DNA from: Fimenecus sp051881435
GTDB lineage: Bacteria > Bacillota > Clostridia > Oscillospirales > Acutalibacteraceae
Direction: 5' to 3'
NCBI GenBank assembly: GCA_051881435.1
Contig: JBJEPW010000045.1
Coordinates: forward strand, 13,652-77,651
Length of the DNA stretch: 64,000 bases
Below are positions 41,827 to 51,251 of the stretch, one piece after another. Made by a program: the position numbers and the translations under genes. The notes under the pieces are model-generated. The model had not been told where the DNA came from. It searched no databases and was given only the letters and a program-made list of their open reading frames with translations. The first letter of the stretch is position 1, and each line of letters opens with the position of its first letter.

Positions 41827-42653
41827 GATTTTGCGGTAAAGATTTTAGTTTTGAACTCGGTAAAAAAACATATGTTATGGGTATTCTCAATGTAACACCC
41901 GATTCTTTTTATGACGGCGGAAAATATAATTCGCCGTCCTGTGCTGTTGAGCACGCTCGGCAAATGCTATGTGACGGAGCAGACCTTATTGATATAGGCG
42001 CTCAATCCACACGCCCGGGCCATACTCCGCTTTCCGCCGATGAGGAATTAGATATTATAAAAAATTATCTGCCGCTTGTTTTTAATGAAACGGGCGCAGT
42101 AATTTCCGTTGATACATTTTTTCCCGAGGTTGCCGAATATGCGCTGAACAACGGCGCATCAATCGTAAATGATGTGAGCGGTATATTTAATCCTGCAATG
42201 GCGAAAATTGTTGCAAAGTATAATTGCGGCTGGATAATTATGCATACAGGCGGCGGAGACGCTTCAACGGTGCCCGAATATAAAAACGGAGTTACAAGCG
42301 ATGTTATTGATTTCTTTGATAATATGCTTGAAAAGTGCGATGATTTCGGTATTTCACGCCAAAATATAATGCTGGATATGGGAATAGGCTTCGGAAAAAC
42401 CTATGAGGATAATTTGGAGCTTATTAAAAATGTAAATTTACTTAAAAGGGAAGACTGCGGACTTTTAACAGCGCTTTCTTCCAAAAGGGTAATAGGCACT
42501 GCAACGGGCGCGGATGGATATGACCGTGTTTTCGGCACAATAGCGGCAGATGTTCTGGCTATTGCAGGCGGAACCGATATGATAAGAGTACATGATGTAA
42601 AAGAAAGCGTACTGTCCGCCAAAATGGCTGATGCAGTAATGAGGAGTATATAA
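41823..42653 (+). CDS. folP: Dihydropteroate synthase
   Basis: A 276-residue TIM-barrel enzyme joining pABA and dihydropterin pyrophosphate; target of sulfonamides. MGILNVTPDSFYDGG near residue 19, DLIDIGAQSTRPGH near 52, ISVDTFFPEVAEYAL near 90, and NDVSGIFNPA near 112. The ATG at 41823 overlaps the folE stop (ATGA); a frame open upstream to 41703 only shadows folE. Confidence 0.97.
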   Translation: MRFCGKDFSFELGKKTYVMGILNVTPDSFYDGGKYNSPSCAVEHARQMLCDGADLIDIGAQSTRPGHTPLSADEELDIIKNYLPLVFNETGAVISVDTFFPEVAEYALNNGASIVNDVSGIFNPAMAKIVAKYNCGWIIMHTGGGDASTVPEYKNGVTSDVIDFFDNMLEKCDDFGISRQNIMLDMGIGFGKTYEDNLELIKNVNLLKREDCGLLTALSSKRVIGTATGADGYDRVFGTIAADVLAIAGGTDMIRVHDVKESVLSAKMADAVMRSI

Positions 42654-43015
42654 TGGATAGAATTATAGTTAAGGGATTGGAGCTTTTTTGCTATCACGGC
42701 GTAAATCCCGAGGAAAAAACGGACGGTCAGCCCTTTATTTTCGATATTGAAGCCGATGTTTCGCTGGCTGTACCGTGCAGAACGGATTGCGTTGATGATA
42801 CGGTAAGCTATGCTAAAATAATAAAAACCGTTCGCCGTGTGGCGCAAAGCGAAAAGAACGATTTGCTTGAAAGAGTGAGTCAGCGTGTTGCGGACGCTCT
42901 TTTTGATGAGTTTGAAAAGATTTCCGCATTAAAAATTACCCTTAAAAAACCGCAGGCGCCAATCAGCGCTGATTTTGATTATGTGGCTGTGCAGATTGAG
43001 AGGACGCGCCAATGA
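42653..43015 (+). CDS. folB: Dihydroneopterin aldolase
   Basis: A 120-residue tunnelling-fold enzyme. GLELFCYHGVNPEEKTDGQPFIFDIE near the start with the usual YHGV motif, SYAKIIKTVRRV near residue 52, and ALKITLKKPQAPISADFDYVAVQI at the end (catalytic Lys). Overlaps folP by 1 base and folK by 4, so the four fol genes are translated together. Confidence 0.95.
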   Translation: MDRIIVKGLELFCYHGVNPEEKTDGQPFIFDIEADVSLAVPCRTDCVDDTVSYAKIIKTVRRVAQSEKNDLLERVSQRVADALFDEFEKISALKITLKKPQAPISADFDYVAVQIERTRQ

Positions 43016-43515
43016 ATAAAGCGTATTTAGGGATAGGTACAAATATAGGCGACCGAATGGAAAATCTTCAAAAGGCGATTGATTCTTTAAATCTGCTTCC
43101 TCTTACAAAGGTTAACGCAATATCAAATATTTATGAAACCGACCCCGTGGGCTATGATAATCAAGAGGATTTTTTAAATATTGCCGTTGAGGTTGAAACC
43201 GATTTACCTGCCGAGAGCCTTCTCGGTGCCGCTTTGGGCATAGAAGCAGGTATCGGTAGGGTGCGAACAATTAAAAACGGTCCCAGAGTTATTGATATTG
43301 ACCTTTTGCTTTATGAAAACGAGGAATACAATACTCCTATCTTAACTCTGCCTCACCCAAGAATGTTTGAACGCGGCTTTGTTTTAATTCCTTTGCTTGA
43401 TATTGATTTTAAAAACCCTTTGTTTGACAGAGAAAAAATTAAAAACTCCGTAAAAGCTGACGGAGTAAGGCTTTTTGCCGATAAAAATGCATTGAATATT
43501 CAGAATAAACGGTGA
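43012..43515 (+). CDS. folK: 2-amino-4-hydroxy-6-hydroxymethyldihydropteridine diphosphokinase
   Basis: A 167-residue pyrophosphokinase. AYLGIGTNIGDRMENLQKAI at the start, SNIYETDPVGYDNQEDFLN near residue 39, and NGPRVIDIDLLLYENEEY near 87 (metal-binding Asp pair), then LTLPHPRMFERGFVLIPL. Completes the folE-P-B-K run; folC and pab genes are not in the window. Confidence 0.97.
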   Translation: MNKAYLGIGTNIGDRMENLQKAIDSLNLLPLTKVNAISNIYETDPVGYDNQEDFLNIAVEVETDLPAESLLGAALGIEAGIGRVRTIKNGPRVIDIDLLLYENEEYNTPILTLPHPRMFERGFVLIPLLDIDFKNPLFDREKIKNSVKADGVRLFADKNALNIQNKR

Positions 43516-43518
43516 TTT

Positions 43519-44394
43519 ATGTATTACATAATAATGGATCTTGAATGGAATAACTCTTATGTGAAGTCAACACAAAAATTTATAAATGAGATAATAGAAA
43601 TCGGTGCGATAAAGCTTAACGATAAGCTTGAAACCGTTGATACTTTTTCGCAATTGATAAAACCTGTTATTTCAAAGAAATTGCGTTCACGCATTAAAAA
43701 TCTTACCCACATAACAAATGACGATATTCAGGGAGGAAAGCCCTTTTCCGCCGTTATGACAGATTTTGAGAATTGGGTTGGTGAAGATGCGGTTATAATG
43801 ACTTGGGGCGATACTGATATAAGAACATTACTCTGCAATTATAAAATGTTCCTTCAAAAAAGCAGTATCAGCTTTATAAAAAAGTATATTGATTTGCAAA
43901 AGTACTGCCAATGCTTTATTGATATGGAGAATGTTCAGCAGGCGGGGCTTTCCTATGCCGCTGAGTGTCTTAAAATTGATACTGAAAGCTTTCCGCACCA
44001 CAGAGCGCTTGATGACAGTTTATTGAGCGCGGAATGTCTTAAAAAGGTATTTGACGCTGAAAAAATAAGTGCCCATATCGTAAATTGTGACAGCGACTTT
44101 TATGCACGCCTTGCTTTCCGTCCTTATGTGATTAAAGATAAAAACGACCCGCTTATTGACAAAAGTATGTTCAACTGCTTTTGCGATATTTGCGGCGGCA
44201 AGGTAGAAACGCTGAAAAACTGGAAATTTACCAATCAGTCGTTCAGGGGAGTGTTTTTCTGCGAGCACTGTAACCGTGAATTTCGCGTTAATCTCCGTAT
44301 AAAAAAGTTTTATGACAGACTTGATGTTAAACGCAATTATTCCGAGATTATACGAACACCTGCCGAAGCTCCCGTTAAAGAGAATAATCAGTAA
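43519..44394 (+). CDS. DEDDh 3'-5' exonuclease (KapD-like) with C-terminal zinc ribbon
   Basis: A 291-residue protein. Residues 1-185 form an exonuclease domain: IIMDLEWN (Asp-x-Glu) near residue 6, WGDTDIRTLLCNYKMF near 96 (second Asp) and FPHHRALDDSLLSAECL near 158 (His and Asp). The second half contains a four-Cys ribbon, CDICGGKV and CEHCNREFRV, not found in minimal KapD-type proteins. Three bases after folK. Substrate RNA or DNA is unknown. Confidence 0.88.
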   Translation: MYYIIMDLEWNNSYVKSTQKFINEIIEIGAIKLNDKLETVDTFSQLIKPVISKKLRSRIKNLTHITNDDIQGGKPFSAVMTDFENWVGEDAVIMTWGDTDIRTLLCNYKMFLQKSSISFIKKYIDLQKYCQCFIDMENVQQAGLSYAAECLKIDTESFPHHRALDDSLLSAECLKKVFDAEKISAHIVNCDSDFYARLAFRPYVIKDKNDPLIDKSMFNCFCDICGGKVETLKNWKFTNQSFRGVFFCEHCNREFRVNLRIKKFYDRLDVKRNYSEIIRTPAEAPVKENNQ

Positions 44395-44400
44395 AAAACG

Positions 44401-44435
44401 ACCCCGTTCCGTAAGCTTACAGAACGGGGTTTCTT
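44401..44435. terminator. Bidirectional terminator between the exonuclease gene and serA
   Basis: ACCCCGTTC (44401-44409) pairs with GAACGGGGT (44422-44430), enclosing a palindromic GTAAGCTTAC. T runs on both strands serve both convergent genes. Confidence 0.9.
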
Positions 44436-44452
44436 ATATACACTTGGTAAAA

Positions 44453-45616
44453 TTATTTTATAACTCTTACTCTGATAACAGACTCAATATCGGTAACAGC
44501 CTTGATAGCATCTTCCGAAACATCGGTGTCGGTATCTATCATTGTATAAGCATATTCGCCCCTTGATTTGTTAACCATGTTGTCGATGTTAACATTTTCC
44601 GAAGCGAGAGTTGATGTGATACTGCTCACAATTCCCGCAACATTTTTATGGATAATTGTCATTCTGTGTTTACCGTTTCTTGCAACGGAAACAGCGGGCA
44701 GGTTAACCGAGTTTGTAATATTACCGTTTTCAAGGTAATCTGCAACCTGATTAACAGCCATAACCGCACAGTTATCCTCAGATTCGGGAGTGGAGGCACC
44801 AAGGTGGGGGATAGCGATAACGCCCGTTGCGCCTATAAGAGCGTCATTGGGGAAGTCTGTAATGTATGCCGCAACCTTGCCTTCTTCAAGGGCTTCGATA
44901 ATGTCATTTGTATCAACAAGCTCACCGCGGGCAAAGTTGAGAATTCTAACATTGTCCTTCATAACCGCAATGCTTGATTTACTTATAAGTCCCTTCGTAT
45001 CGGCATTAAGGGGAAGATGTAATGTGATATAATCGGATTTTGTGAAAATATCGTTAATATCAGCAGTAACAGTTACCCCTGCGTTAAGAGAAGCCTTGCC
45101 TTTTTCCGAAAGGAAGGGGTCATAACCGATAACTTTCATTCCGAGGGAAGATGCCGCATTGGCAACAAGTATGCCGATAGCACCAAGTCCCACAACGCCC
45201 AAGGTCTTGCCGAGAATTTCGGGGCCTGCAAAAGCACTTTTGCCCTTTTCAACATCTTTCGGAACTGTATCTCCGTTACCCTTTAAAGTCTTTGCCCAGT
45301 CAATAGCGGGAACAATCTTTCTTGATGTGAGTAAAAGACCTGCAATAACAAGCTCTTTAACGGCATTTGCGTTTGCGCCGGGAGTGTTGAAAACAACAAT
45401 GCCTTCTTCACTGCAACGGTCAATGGGAATATTGTTTACGCCAGCGCCTGCTCTTGCAATAGCAAGTGTGTTTTCAGCGAATTCCATATCGTGCATAGCC
45501 GCGGAGCGAACAAGTATTGCATCAGGATTTGCAATTCCCGTTGCGCAGTTGTATTCGTCACTGAAATTGCAAAGACCTGTTTCTGAAATTTTATTAAGTG
45601 TAAGAATATTATACAT
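44453..45616 (-). CDS. serA: D-3-phosphoglycerate dehydrogenase
   Basis: A 387-residue, NAD-dependent first enzyme of serine synthesis. LGVVGLGAIGILVANAAS near residue 142 binds NAD; NFARGELVDTNDI (catalytic Arg) and IPHLGASTPESEDNCA (catalytic His) follow. The last 70 residues are an ACT domain (HRMTIIHKNVAGIVSSITS) that usually senses serine. The intervening domain of the long SerA form is absent, so this is the shorter type. Follows serC by 12 bases; AAGGAGACAGGG precedes its start. Confidence 0.96.
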   Translation of the reverse strand: MYNILTLNKISETGLCNFSDEYNCATGIANPDAILVRSAAMHDMEFAENTLAIARAGAGVNNIPIDRCSEEGIVVFNTPGANANAVKELVIAGLLLTSRKIVPAIDWAKTLKGNGDTVPKDVEKGKSAFAGPEILGKTLGVVGLGAIGILVANAASSLGMKVIGYDPFLSEKGKASLNAGVTVTADINDIFTKSDYITLHLPLNADTKGLISKSSIAVMKDNVRILNFARGELVDTNDIIEALEEGKVAAYITDFPNDALIGATGVIAIPHLGASTPESEDNCAVMAVNQVADYLENGNITNSVNLPAVSVARNGKHRMTIIHKNVAGIVSSITSTLASENVNIDNMVNKSRGEYAYTMIDTDTDVSEDAIKAVTDIESVIRVRVIK

Positions 45617-45628
45617 TTCCCTGTCTCC

Positions 45629-46711
45629 TTATGAATTTGCTTTTTCAAATTCTTCCATAAACTTAACAAGCTTTTCTACGCCTTCATATGGCATAGCGTT
45701 GTATATTGAAGCTCTCATACCGCCAACCGAACGGTGACCTTTAATGTTTACAAGTCCTGCTTCGGTTGCTTCCTTAACAAATTTTGCGTTAAGTTCCTCG
45801 GACTCTGTTACAAAAGGAACATTCATAATCGAACGGTCTTTCGGGACAACAGTACCTCTGAACATCTTGCTGTTATCAAGGAAATCGTAAAGAAGCTTTG
45901 CCTTTTTTTCGTTTCTCTCCTTCATTGCTTCAAGACCGCCTAAATCTTTGAGCCATTCAAGTACGAGTTTGCAAATATAGATTGTGTAGCAGGGGGGAGT
46001 GTTGTAAAGAGAATCATTATCGGCCATAAGCTTATAATCAAGCATAGACGGTGTCATTTCTCTTGCATTGCCGAGTAAGTCCTCACGGATAATGCAGATT
46101 GTAAGACCTGCGGGAGCAACATTTTTCTGTGCGCCGCCGTAGAGCATACCGAATTTGGAAACATCAATAGGCTCTGAAAGGAAACAGGAAGAAATGTCGG
46201 CAATAAGGGGAACATCTCCCGTATCAGGTAAATCACGGATAATGTTACCATGAACGGTTTCGTTCATGCAGATATAGAAATAGTCTGCATCGGGACGAAA
46301 TTCATTTTTATCCATCTCAGGAACGCATGAGAAATTCTGCTCCTTTGATGTAGCGACAATTTTCACATCGCCGTATTTTGTTGCTTCTTTGTATGCTTTG
46401 TTTGACCACTGACCTGAAACAACATAGTCAGCCTTTCCGCTGCCGTTCATAAAGTTTAAGGGGATAGCCGCAAACTGCGTTGAAGCGCCGCCCTGTAAAA
46501 ACAGTACCTTATAATTATCGGGAATATTCATAAGCTCACGAAGAAGAGCTTCGGCGTCCTTGATAATCTTATCATACACCTTGGAACGGTGGCTCATTTC
46601 CATAACGGATTGGCCGCTGCCCTCGTAATCAAGCATTTCAGCCGCCGCTTTTTTAAGAACTTCCTCGGGGAGCATTGAAGGACCCGCAGAAAAATTGTAA
46701 ACTCTTGCCAT
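45629..46711 (-). CDS. serC: Phosphoserine aminotransferase
   Basis: A 360-residue PLP enzyme converting 3-phosphohydroxypyruvate to phosphoserine. VYNFSAGPSMLPEEVL at the start, LFLQGGASTQFAAIPLN near residue 70, and FGMLYGGAQKNVAPAGL with the PLP Lys near 195. HRSVGGMRASIYNAMP near the end is characteristic. First gene of the minus-strand serC-serA operon. GGAGG lies upstream; no serB is adjacent, though the HAD protein at 1268 resembles one. Confidence 0.97.
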   Translation of the reverse strand: MARVYNFSAGPSMLPEEVLKKAAAEMLDYEGSGQSVMEMSHRSKVYDKIIKDAEALLRELMNIPDNYKVLFLQGGASTQFAAIPLNFMNGSGKADYVVSGQWSNKAYKEATKYGDVKIVATSKEQNFSCVPEMDKNEFRPDADYFYICMNETVHGNIIRDLPDTGDVPLIADISSCFLSEPIDVSKFGMLYGGAQKNVAPAGLTICIIREDLLGNAREMTPSMLDYKLMADNDSLYNTPPCYTIYICKLVLEWLKDLGGLEAMKERNEKKAKLLYDFLDNSKMFRGTVVPKDRSIMNVPFVTESEELNAKFVKEATEAGLVNIKGHRSVGGMRASIYNAMPYEGVEKLVKFMEEFEKANS

Positions 46712-46780
46712 TTTGATATTACCTCCAAAAAATACACATAGCGTAATCCATAATATGATTTTTGATTGCGCATTGTTGCC

Positions 46781-46810
46781 ATTATATCAAAATAATAATC
46801 AAAAAGTCAA
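46781..46810 (-). promoter_or_regulatory. Promoter of serC-serA (extended -10)
   Basis: Minus strand TTGACT (46810-46805), 18-base spacer, TATAAT (46786-46781) with TGA directly before the -10. No T-box element is visible in the 70-base leader. Confidence 0.75.
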
Positions 46811-46930
46811 CGAATTGACAAAAAAATAACAAAGTTTTTGCCATTTTCCATATTTTATACAAGAAAATTGTGCAAAAAATTAACAAAGTCGGGGTAATAT
46901 ACAAAAATTCAAAAAAATTCCTGCTAATTC

Positions 46931-46959
46931 TTGCAGTAAATGATGTTTTATTATATAAT
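46931..46959 (+). promoter_or_regulatory. Promoter of lon
   Basis: TTGCAG (46931-46936), 17-base spacer, TATAAT (46954-46959). Confidence 0.72.
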
Positions 46960-46993
46960 ATAAACTCAAATAATAGGAGTGATATAAGTAATA

Positions 46994-49345
46994 ATGGAAA
47001 ACAGCAAGAGTGTTTTAAATGAGTTTAACGAAAAATCCTTTTCAATGCCTATGGTTGCACTGAGAGGACTTGTAATATTTCCCGAAATGACTCTGCACTT
47101 TGATGTGGGCAGGGCAAAATCAGTGCGTGCCGTAAAAGCGGCGATGGAGCAAAAAACTAATATTTTCCTTGCCGCACAGATGGATATGGAGTGCGATGAC
47201 CCAAGGTATGACGATATTTTTTCCGCAGGCGTTGTATGTGAGATAAAGCAGGTTATGAAGCTTCCGGGCACAGATACCCTGCGTGTTGTAGTTTACGGTC
47301 TTTACCGTGCGGAGCTTTTGCATATAAATTCGGCAAATCCGTATCTTTCCGCCGTTGTGCACCGTGTTGAAACAGAGAAGGTAGAAGCGGGTAAACTGAT
47401 GTATGAGCAAGCGCTCGTACGCCGCCTTACAAGCATTTTTGAGGATTACGCATACTTTATCCCGAAACTTCCCCCCGATGTTGTAATCGGCGTGTCCGTG
47501 CGAAAAGAAACTGCGGAGCTTACGGATTATATACTTTCAAATATTCCTTTGGATTACGCAGTAAAGCAGTCTTTGCTGGAAGAGCTTAATCCCTTGGAAA
47601 GAGCCGAGCGGCTTTGCGTCATTTTGGCAAAAGAGATTGAACTTTTGACCATTGAAGAAGAAATCAATGAAAAAGTTCAGGAGCAGATGGACGATAATCA
47701 GCGCGATTATTATCTCCGCGAGCAGATAAAAGCAATTTCCGAGGAACTTAACGAGGGCGACAGCGCTTTATCCGAAGCAGAGGAATACCGTGAAAAAGTA
47801 AGAGCAATCGGCTTTTCAGAGGATATTGAGAAAAAATTGTTAAGAGAATGCGACAGAATGGCTAAAATGCAGTCTTCAAGCCCTGAATCTGCCGTAATAC
47901 GCAATTATCTTGATAAAATTACAGCACTTCCGTGGAATACTTTTACTGAGGATAATCTTGATATTGCGAAAGCAGCAGGAATACTTGATGAAGACCATTA
48001 CGGTCTTAATGATGTTAAAGAGCGCATTGTGGAATTCCTCGCCGTGCGGAAAATTAACCCCGATGTGCGCGGTCAGATTATTTGTCTTGCAGGACCTCCC
48101 GGTGTGGGCAAAACCTCAATTGCCAAATCATTAGCTCGCGCTATGGGCAGGAGCTATGCCCGTATTTCTTTGGGCGGTGTCCGTGATGAGGCTGATATAA
48201 GAGGTCACAGGAAAACATATATCGGCTCAATGCCGGGAAGAATAATTGAAGCGATTGAGTCCGCCAAAACCTCAAATCCGCTTATTCTTCTTGACGAGGT
48301 GGACAAGCTGGGTAGTGACCACAGGGGAGACCCATCTTCTGCATTGCTTGAAGTTCTCGACGGTGAGCAAAACAGTGCTTTTATTGACCACTATCTTGAA
48401 ATTCCTTATGATTTAAGCAAGGTTCTGTTTATAACAACAGCAAACGATAAAAGTTCTATTCCTGCGCCGCTTCTTGACAGAATGGAAATTATTGATTTGC
48501 CCGGCTATACCTATGAGGAAAAATTTAATATCGCCAAAAAGCACCTTGTTCCTAAACAGCTTAAAGAAAACGGGCTGAAAAAGTCTTATGTTAAAATCAC
48601 CGATAAAGCTTTAAAAGCGATTATCAGCGGCTATACAAAGGAAGCAGGCGTCCGTATTCTTGAAAGAACAATCGCATCTGTTTTCAGAAAAATTGCCGTT
48701 GAATATGCAAAGGGCTTTGACGGAAAAATAACGGTAAAGGATACGGAACTTCAAAAGTATCTCGGTCCCGTAAAGTTTAAACCCGACGATGTGTTAAAGA
48801 CCGACAGAGTAGGCGTTGTAAACGGACTTGCATATACCTCTGTGGGCGGCACAATGCTCACAGTTGAGGTCGCCGTTATGGACGGAACGGGTAAATTGGA
48901 GCTTACAGGTTCTCTCGGAGATGTTATTAAAGAATCAGCAAGGGCGGCAGTGAGTTATATCCGCACAAACGCAGAAAAATACCGTATAGATAAAGATTTT
49001 TATCAAAATAAGGATATACATATTCACTTCCCCGAGGGCGCCGTACCAAAGGACGGACCCTCTGCGGGTGTCACAATCTTTGCTGCCCTTGTTTCCGCTT
49101 TGTCGGGATGTAAGGTAAAAGCAGATGTGGCAATGACGGGTGAAATTACAATTACAGGCAGAGTTTTGCCCATAGGCGGTTTGCGTGAAAAAACAATGGC
49201 GGCTTATGTTGAGGGAATAAAAACAGTAATTGTTCCCGAGGCCAACCGCAGTGACCTTGAAAAGATTGATGAAAAGGTGAAAGAAAAGATAAATTTTGTT
49301 TTCGCTCAAACGGGTGATGATGTTTTAAAAACCGCTTTGGTGTGA
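46994..49345 (+). CDS. lon: ATP-dependent protease Lon
   Basis: A 783-residue AAA+ serine protease. The N-terminal LAN domain starts MPMVALRGLVIFPEMTLHF; the ATPase has GPPGVGKTSIAKSLA near residue 367 and ILLDEVDKLG near 428; the protease domain has PKDGPSAGVTIF with the catalytic Ser near 688 and IGGLREKTMAAY with the catalytic Lys near 731. Standard length for LonA. AGGAG is 13 bases from the ATG, rather far. engB follows after 13 bases, the usual lon-engB order. Confidence 0.98.
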   Translation: MENSKSVLNEFNEKSFSMPMVALRGLVIFPEMTLHFDVGRAKSVRAVKAAMEQKTNIFLAAQMDMECDDPRYDDIFSAGVVCEIKQVMKLPGTDTLRVVVYGLYRAELLHINSANPYLSAVVHRVETEKVEAGKLMYEQALVRRLTSIFEDYAYFIPKLPPDVVIGVSVRKETAELTDYILSNIPLDYAVKQSLLEELNPLERAERLCVILAKEIELLTIEEEINEKVQEQMDDNQRDYYLREQIKAISEELNEGDSALSEAEEYREKVRAIGFSEDIEKKLLRECDRMAKMQSSSPESAVIRNYLDKITALPWNTFTEDNLDIAKAAGILDEDHYGLNDVKERIVEFLAVRKINPDVRGQIICLAGPPGVGKTSIAKSLARAMGRSYARISLGGVRDEADIRGHRKTYIGSMPGRIIEAIESAKTSNPLILLDEVDKLGSDHRGDPSSALLEVLDGEQNSAFIDHYLEIPYDLSKVLFITTANDKSSIPAPLLDRMEIIDLPGYTYEEKFNIAKKHLVPKQLKENGLKKSYVKITDKALKAIISGYTKEAGVRILERTIASVFRKIAVEYAKGFDGKITVKDTELQKYLGPVKFKPDDVLKTDRVGVVNGLAYTSVGGTMLTVEVAVMDGTGKLELTGSLGDVIKESARAAVSYIRTNAEKYRIDKDFYQNKDIHIHFPEGAVPKDGPSAGVTIFAALVSALSGCKVKADVAMTGEITITGRVLPIGGLREKTMAAYVEGIKTVIVPEANRSDLEKIDEKVKEKINFVFAQTGDDVLKTALV

Positions 49346-49358
49346 TTTTGAGGTAATT

Positions 49359-49946
49359 ATGAGATACGATAAAGCAGAATTTAAAAGTGCATACGGAACT
49401 TTTTCACAGCTTCCCGAGTCAGATTTGCCTGAAATTGCGTTTGCAGGGCGGTCGAATGTGGGAAAAAGCTCATTGCTCAATAAGCTTTTTATGAGAAAAT
49501 CCCTTGCCCGTGTAAGCTCTGTTCCCGGCAAGACCATAACCATAAATTTTTACGGCGTTGATGGCGTAAATTTTGTTGATTTGCCCGGTTACGGTTACGC
49601 AAAAGTGGCTAAAACGGAAAAACAGCGCTGGGCTGAAATGATGGAGGGCTACTTTAATTCAAACCGTAACATAAAGCTTGTTGTTCAGCTTGTAGATATG
49701 CGCCATCCACCAACAAAGGACGATATTATGATGATGGAATTTTTACAGCAGACAGGCTATGAGTTTATTGTTGTTATGACAAAAAGCGATAAACTGAAGA
49801 AAAAGAAAGATTATACTGAACGTCTTGAAAATTCCAAAAAAGAAATGAGCTTTGTTCCGCCTGACAGAATAATTCCCTTTTCTGCCGAAAACGGTGAGGG
49901 GCTCGAAACAGTTAAGAAATTCATTGAACAATATATCGGAGGTTAA
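49359..49946 (+). CDS. engB: Ribosome biogenesis GTPase EngB (YsxC)
   Basis: A 195-residue GTPase required for 50S maturation. G1 FAGRSNVGKSSLLNK near residue 28, G2 PGKTITINFY near 53, G3 DLPGYGYAK near 68, G4 MTKSDKL near 139 and G5 FSAENGEG near 168. GAGGT precedes the ATG. lysA follows after 2 bases. Confidence 0.97.
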   Translation: MRYDKAEFKSAYGTFSQLPESDLPEIAFAGRSNVGKSSLLNKLFMRKSLARVSSVPGKTITINFYGVDGVNFVDLPGYGYAKVAKTEKQRWAEMMEGYFNSNRNIKLVVQLVDMRHPPTKDDIMMMEFLQQTGYEFIVVMTKSDKLKKKKDYTERLENSKKEMSFVPPDRIIPFSAENGEGLETVKKFIEQYIGG

Positions 49947-49948
49947 TC

Positions 49949-51220
49949 ATGAATAAAGTACCTTTTACAACAAAAGAAAAGCTTGAAGAAATCGCGGCAA
50001 AATACCCCACACCTTTTCACATTTATGACGAGGCAGGCATGCGCAAAAATGCAGAGAATTTGAAAAAAGCCTTCGCGTGGAATAAAGGCTTTAAAGAGTA
50101 TTTTGCGGTTAAGGCAACTCCCAATCCTTTTTTAATAAACATTTTGAGAGAATACGGCTGCGGGTGTGACTGTTCTTCCGTAACGGAGCTTATGCTTTCA
50201 AAGGCAATCGGCGCTGTGGGTGATGATGTTATGTTTTCATCAAATGACACTCCGCCCGCAGAGTTTAAATATGCCGCCGATATGGGCGCTATAATAAATC
50301 TTGACGATATTACACATATTGATATTGTTGAGAAAACTCTCGGAAAGCTCCCTAAAAAAATGTCTTGCCGCTATAATCCCGGCGGATATTTCAAAATTTC
50401 CAATAATATAATGGATAACCCCGGCGACGCTAAATACGGCATGACAACCGAACAGCTTTTTGAAGCATTTAAAATAATGAAATCAAAAGGCGTTGAAGAG
50501 TTCGGTATTCACGCATTTTTGGCAAGTAATACAGTAACAAACGAGTATTATCCCACTTTGGCAAAAACATTGTTTGAGGTTGCCGTTAAGCTTAAAGAAG
50601 AAACAGGCGCACATATTAAATTTATCAACCTTTCGGGCGGCATAGGTATTCCTTACAGACCCGAACAGGAGCCCAACGATATTTTTGAAATCGGTAAAGG
50701 TGTTGAAAAGGTGTATAACGAGGTGCTCGCTCCCGCAGGAATGGACGATGTTTCAATTTATACAGAACTCGGCAGATTTATGATGGGACCTTACGGTGCA
50801 CTTGTTACAAGAGCTATCAATGAAAAGCATACGCATAAAGAGTATATCGGTGTTGACGCTTGTGCAGTAAACCTTATGCGCCCTGCAATGTACGGTGCTT
50901 ATCACCATATAACGGTTATGGGTAAGGAAAATGAGCCTTGCGACTGCAAATATGATGTTACAGGCTCACTTTGCGAAAATAACGATAAATTTGCAATCGA
51001 CAGAATGTTGCCGAAGGTTGATATGGGCGACCTTATATATATTCACGATACAGGCGCTCACGGCTTTGCAATGGGATACAACTATAACGGTAAACTGAAA
51101 TCAGCGGAAATACTTTTAAAGCAGGACGGTTCCTTTGAACTTATCCGCCGTGCGGAAACTCCTGCCGACTATTTCAGAACATTTGACTGCTTTGATTTTT
51201 ATAAAAAAGTAACCGAGTAA
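49949..51220 (+). CDS. lysA: Diaminopimelate decarboxylase (LysA-like)
   Basis: A 423-residue PLP enzyme of the alanine-racemase-like fold, converting meso-diaminopimelate to lysine. YFAVKATPNPFLINIL near residue 50 has the PLP Lys; GIHAFLASNT near 172, NLSGGIGIPYRP near 223, ELGRFMMGPYG near 272, and the second-subunit Cys region SLCENNDKFAIDRML near 337. The catalytic CEN(N/S)D form and some loops differ from textbook LysA (CESGD), so it belongs to a divergent subgroup; another PLP decarboxylase cannot be fully excluded. Not near dap genes. Confidence 0.88.
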   Translation: MNKVPFTTKEKLEEIAAKYPTPFHIYDEAGMRKNAENLKKAFAWNKGFKEYFAVKATPNPFLINILREYGCGCDCSSVTELMLSKAIGAVGDDVMFSSNDTPPAEFKYAADMGAIINLDDITHIDIVEKTLGKLPKKMSCRYNPGGYFKISNNIMDNPGDAKYGMTTEQLFEAFKIMKSKGVEEFGIHAFLASNTVTNEYYPTLAKTLFEVAVKLKEETGAHIKFINLSGGIGIPYRPEQEPNDIFEIGKGVEKVYNEVLAPAGMDDVSIYTELGRFMMGPYGALVTRAINEKHTHKEYIGVDACAVNLMRPAMYGAYHHITVMGKENEPCDCKYDVTGSLCENNDKFAIDRMLPKVDMGDLIYIHDTGAHGFAMGYNYNGKLKSAEILLKQDGSFELIRRAETPADYFRTFDCFDFYKKVTE

Positions 51221-51251
51221 AGTAACCGAGTAATTTTCAGAGGTGTTTTAA

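Noticed and set aside
46712..46993. T-box leader for serC-serA or thrC
   Set aside because: The leaders are too short and lack the TGGNACCGCG box and specifier stem.
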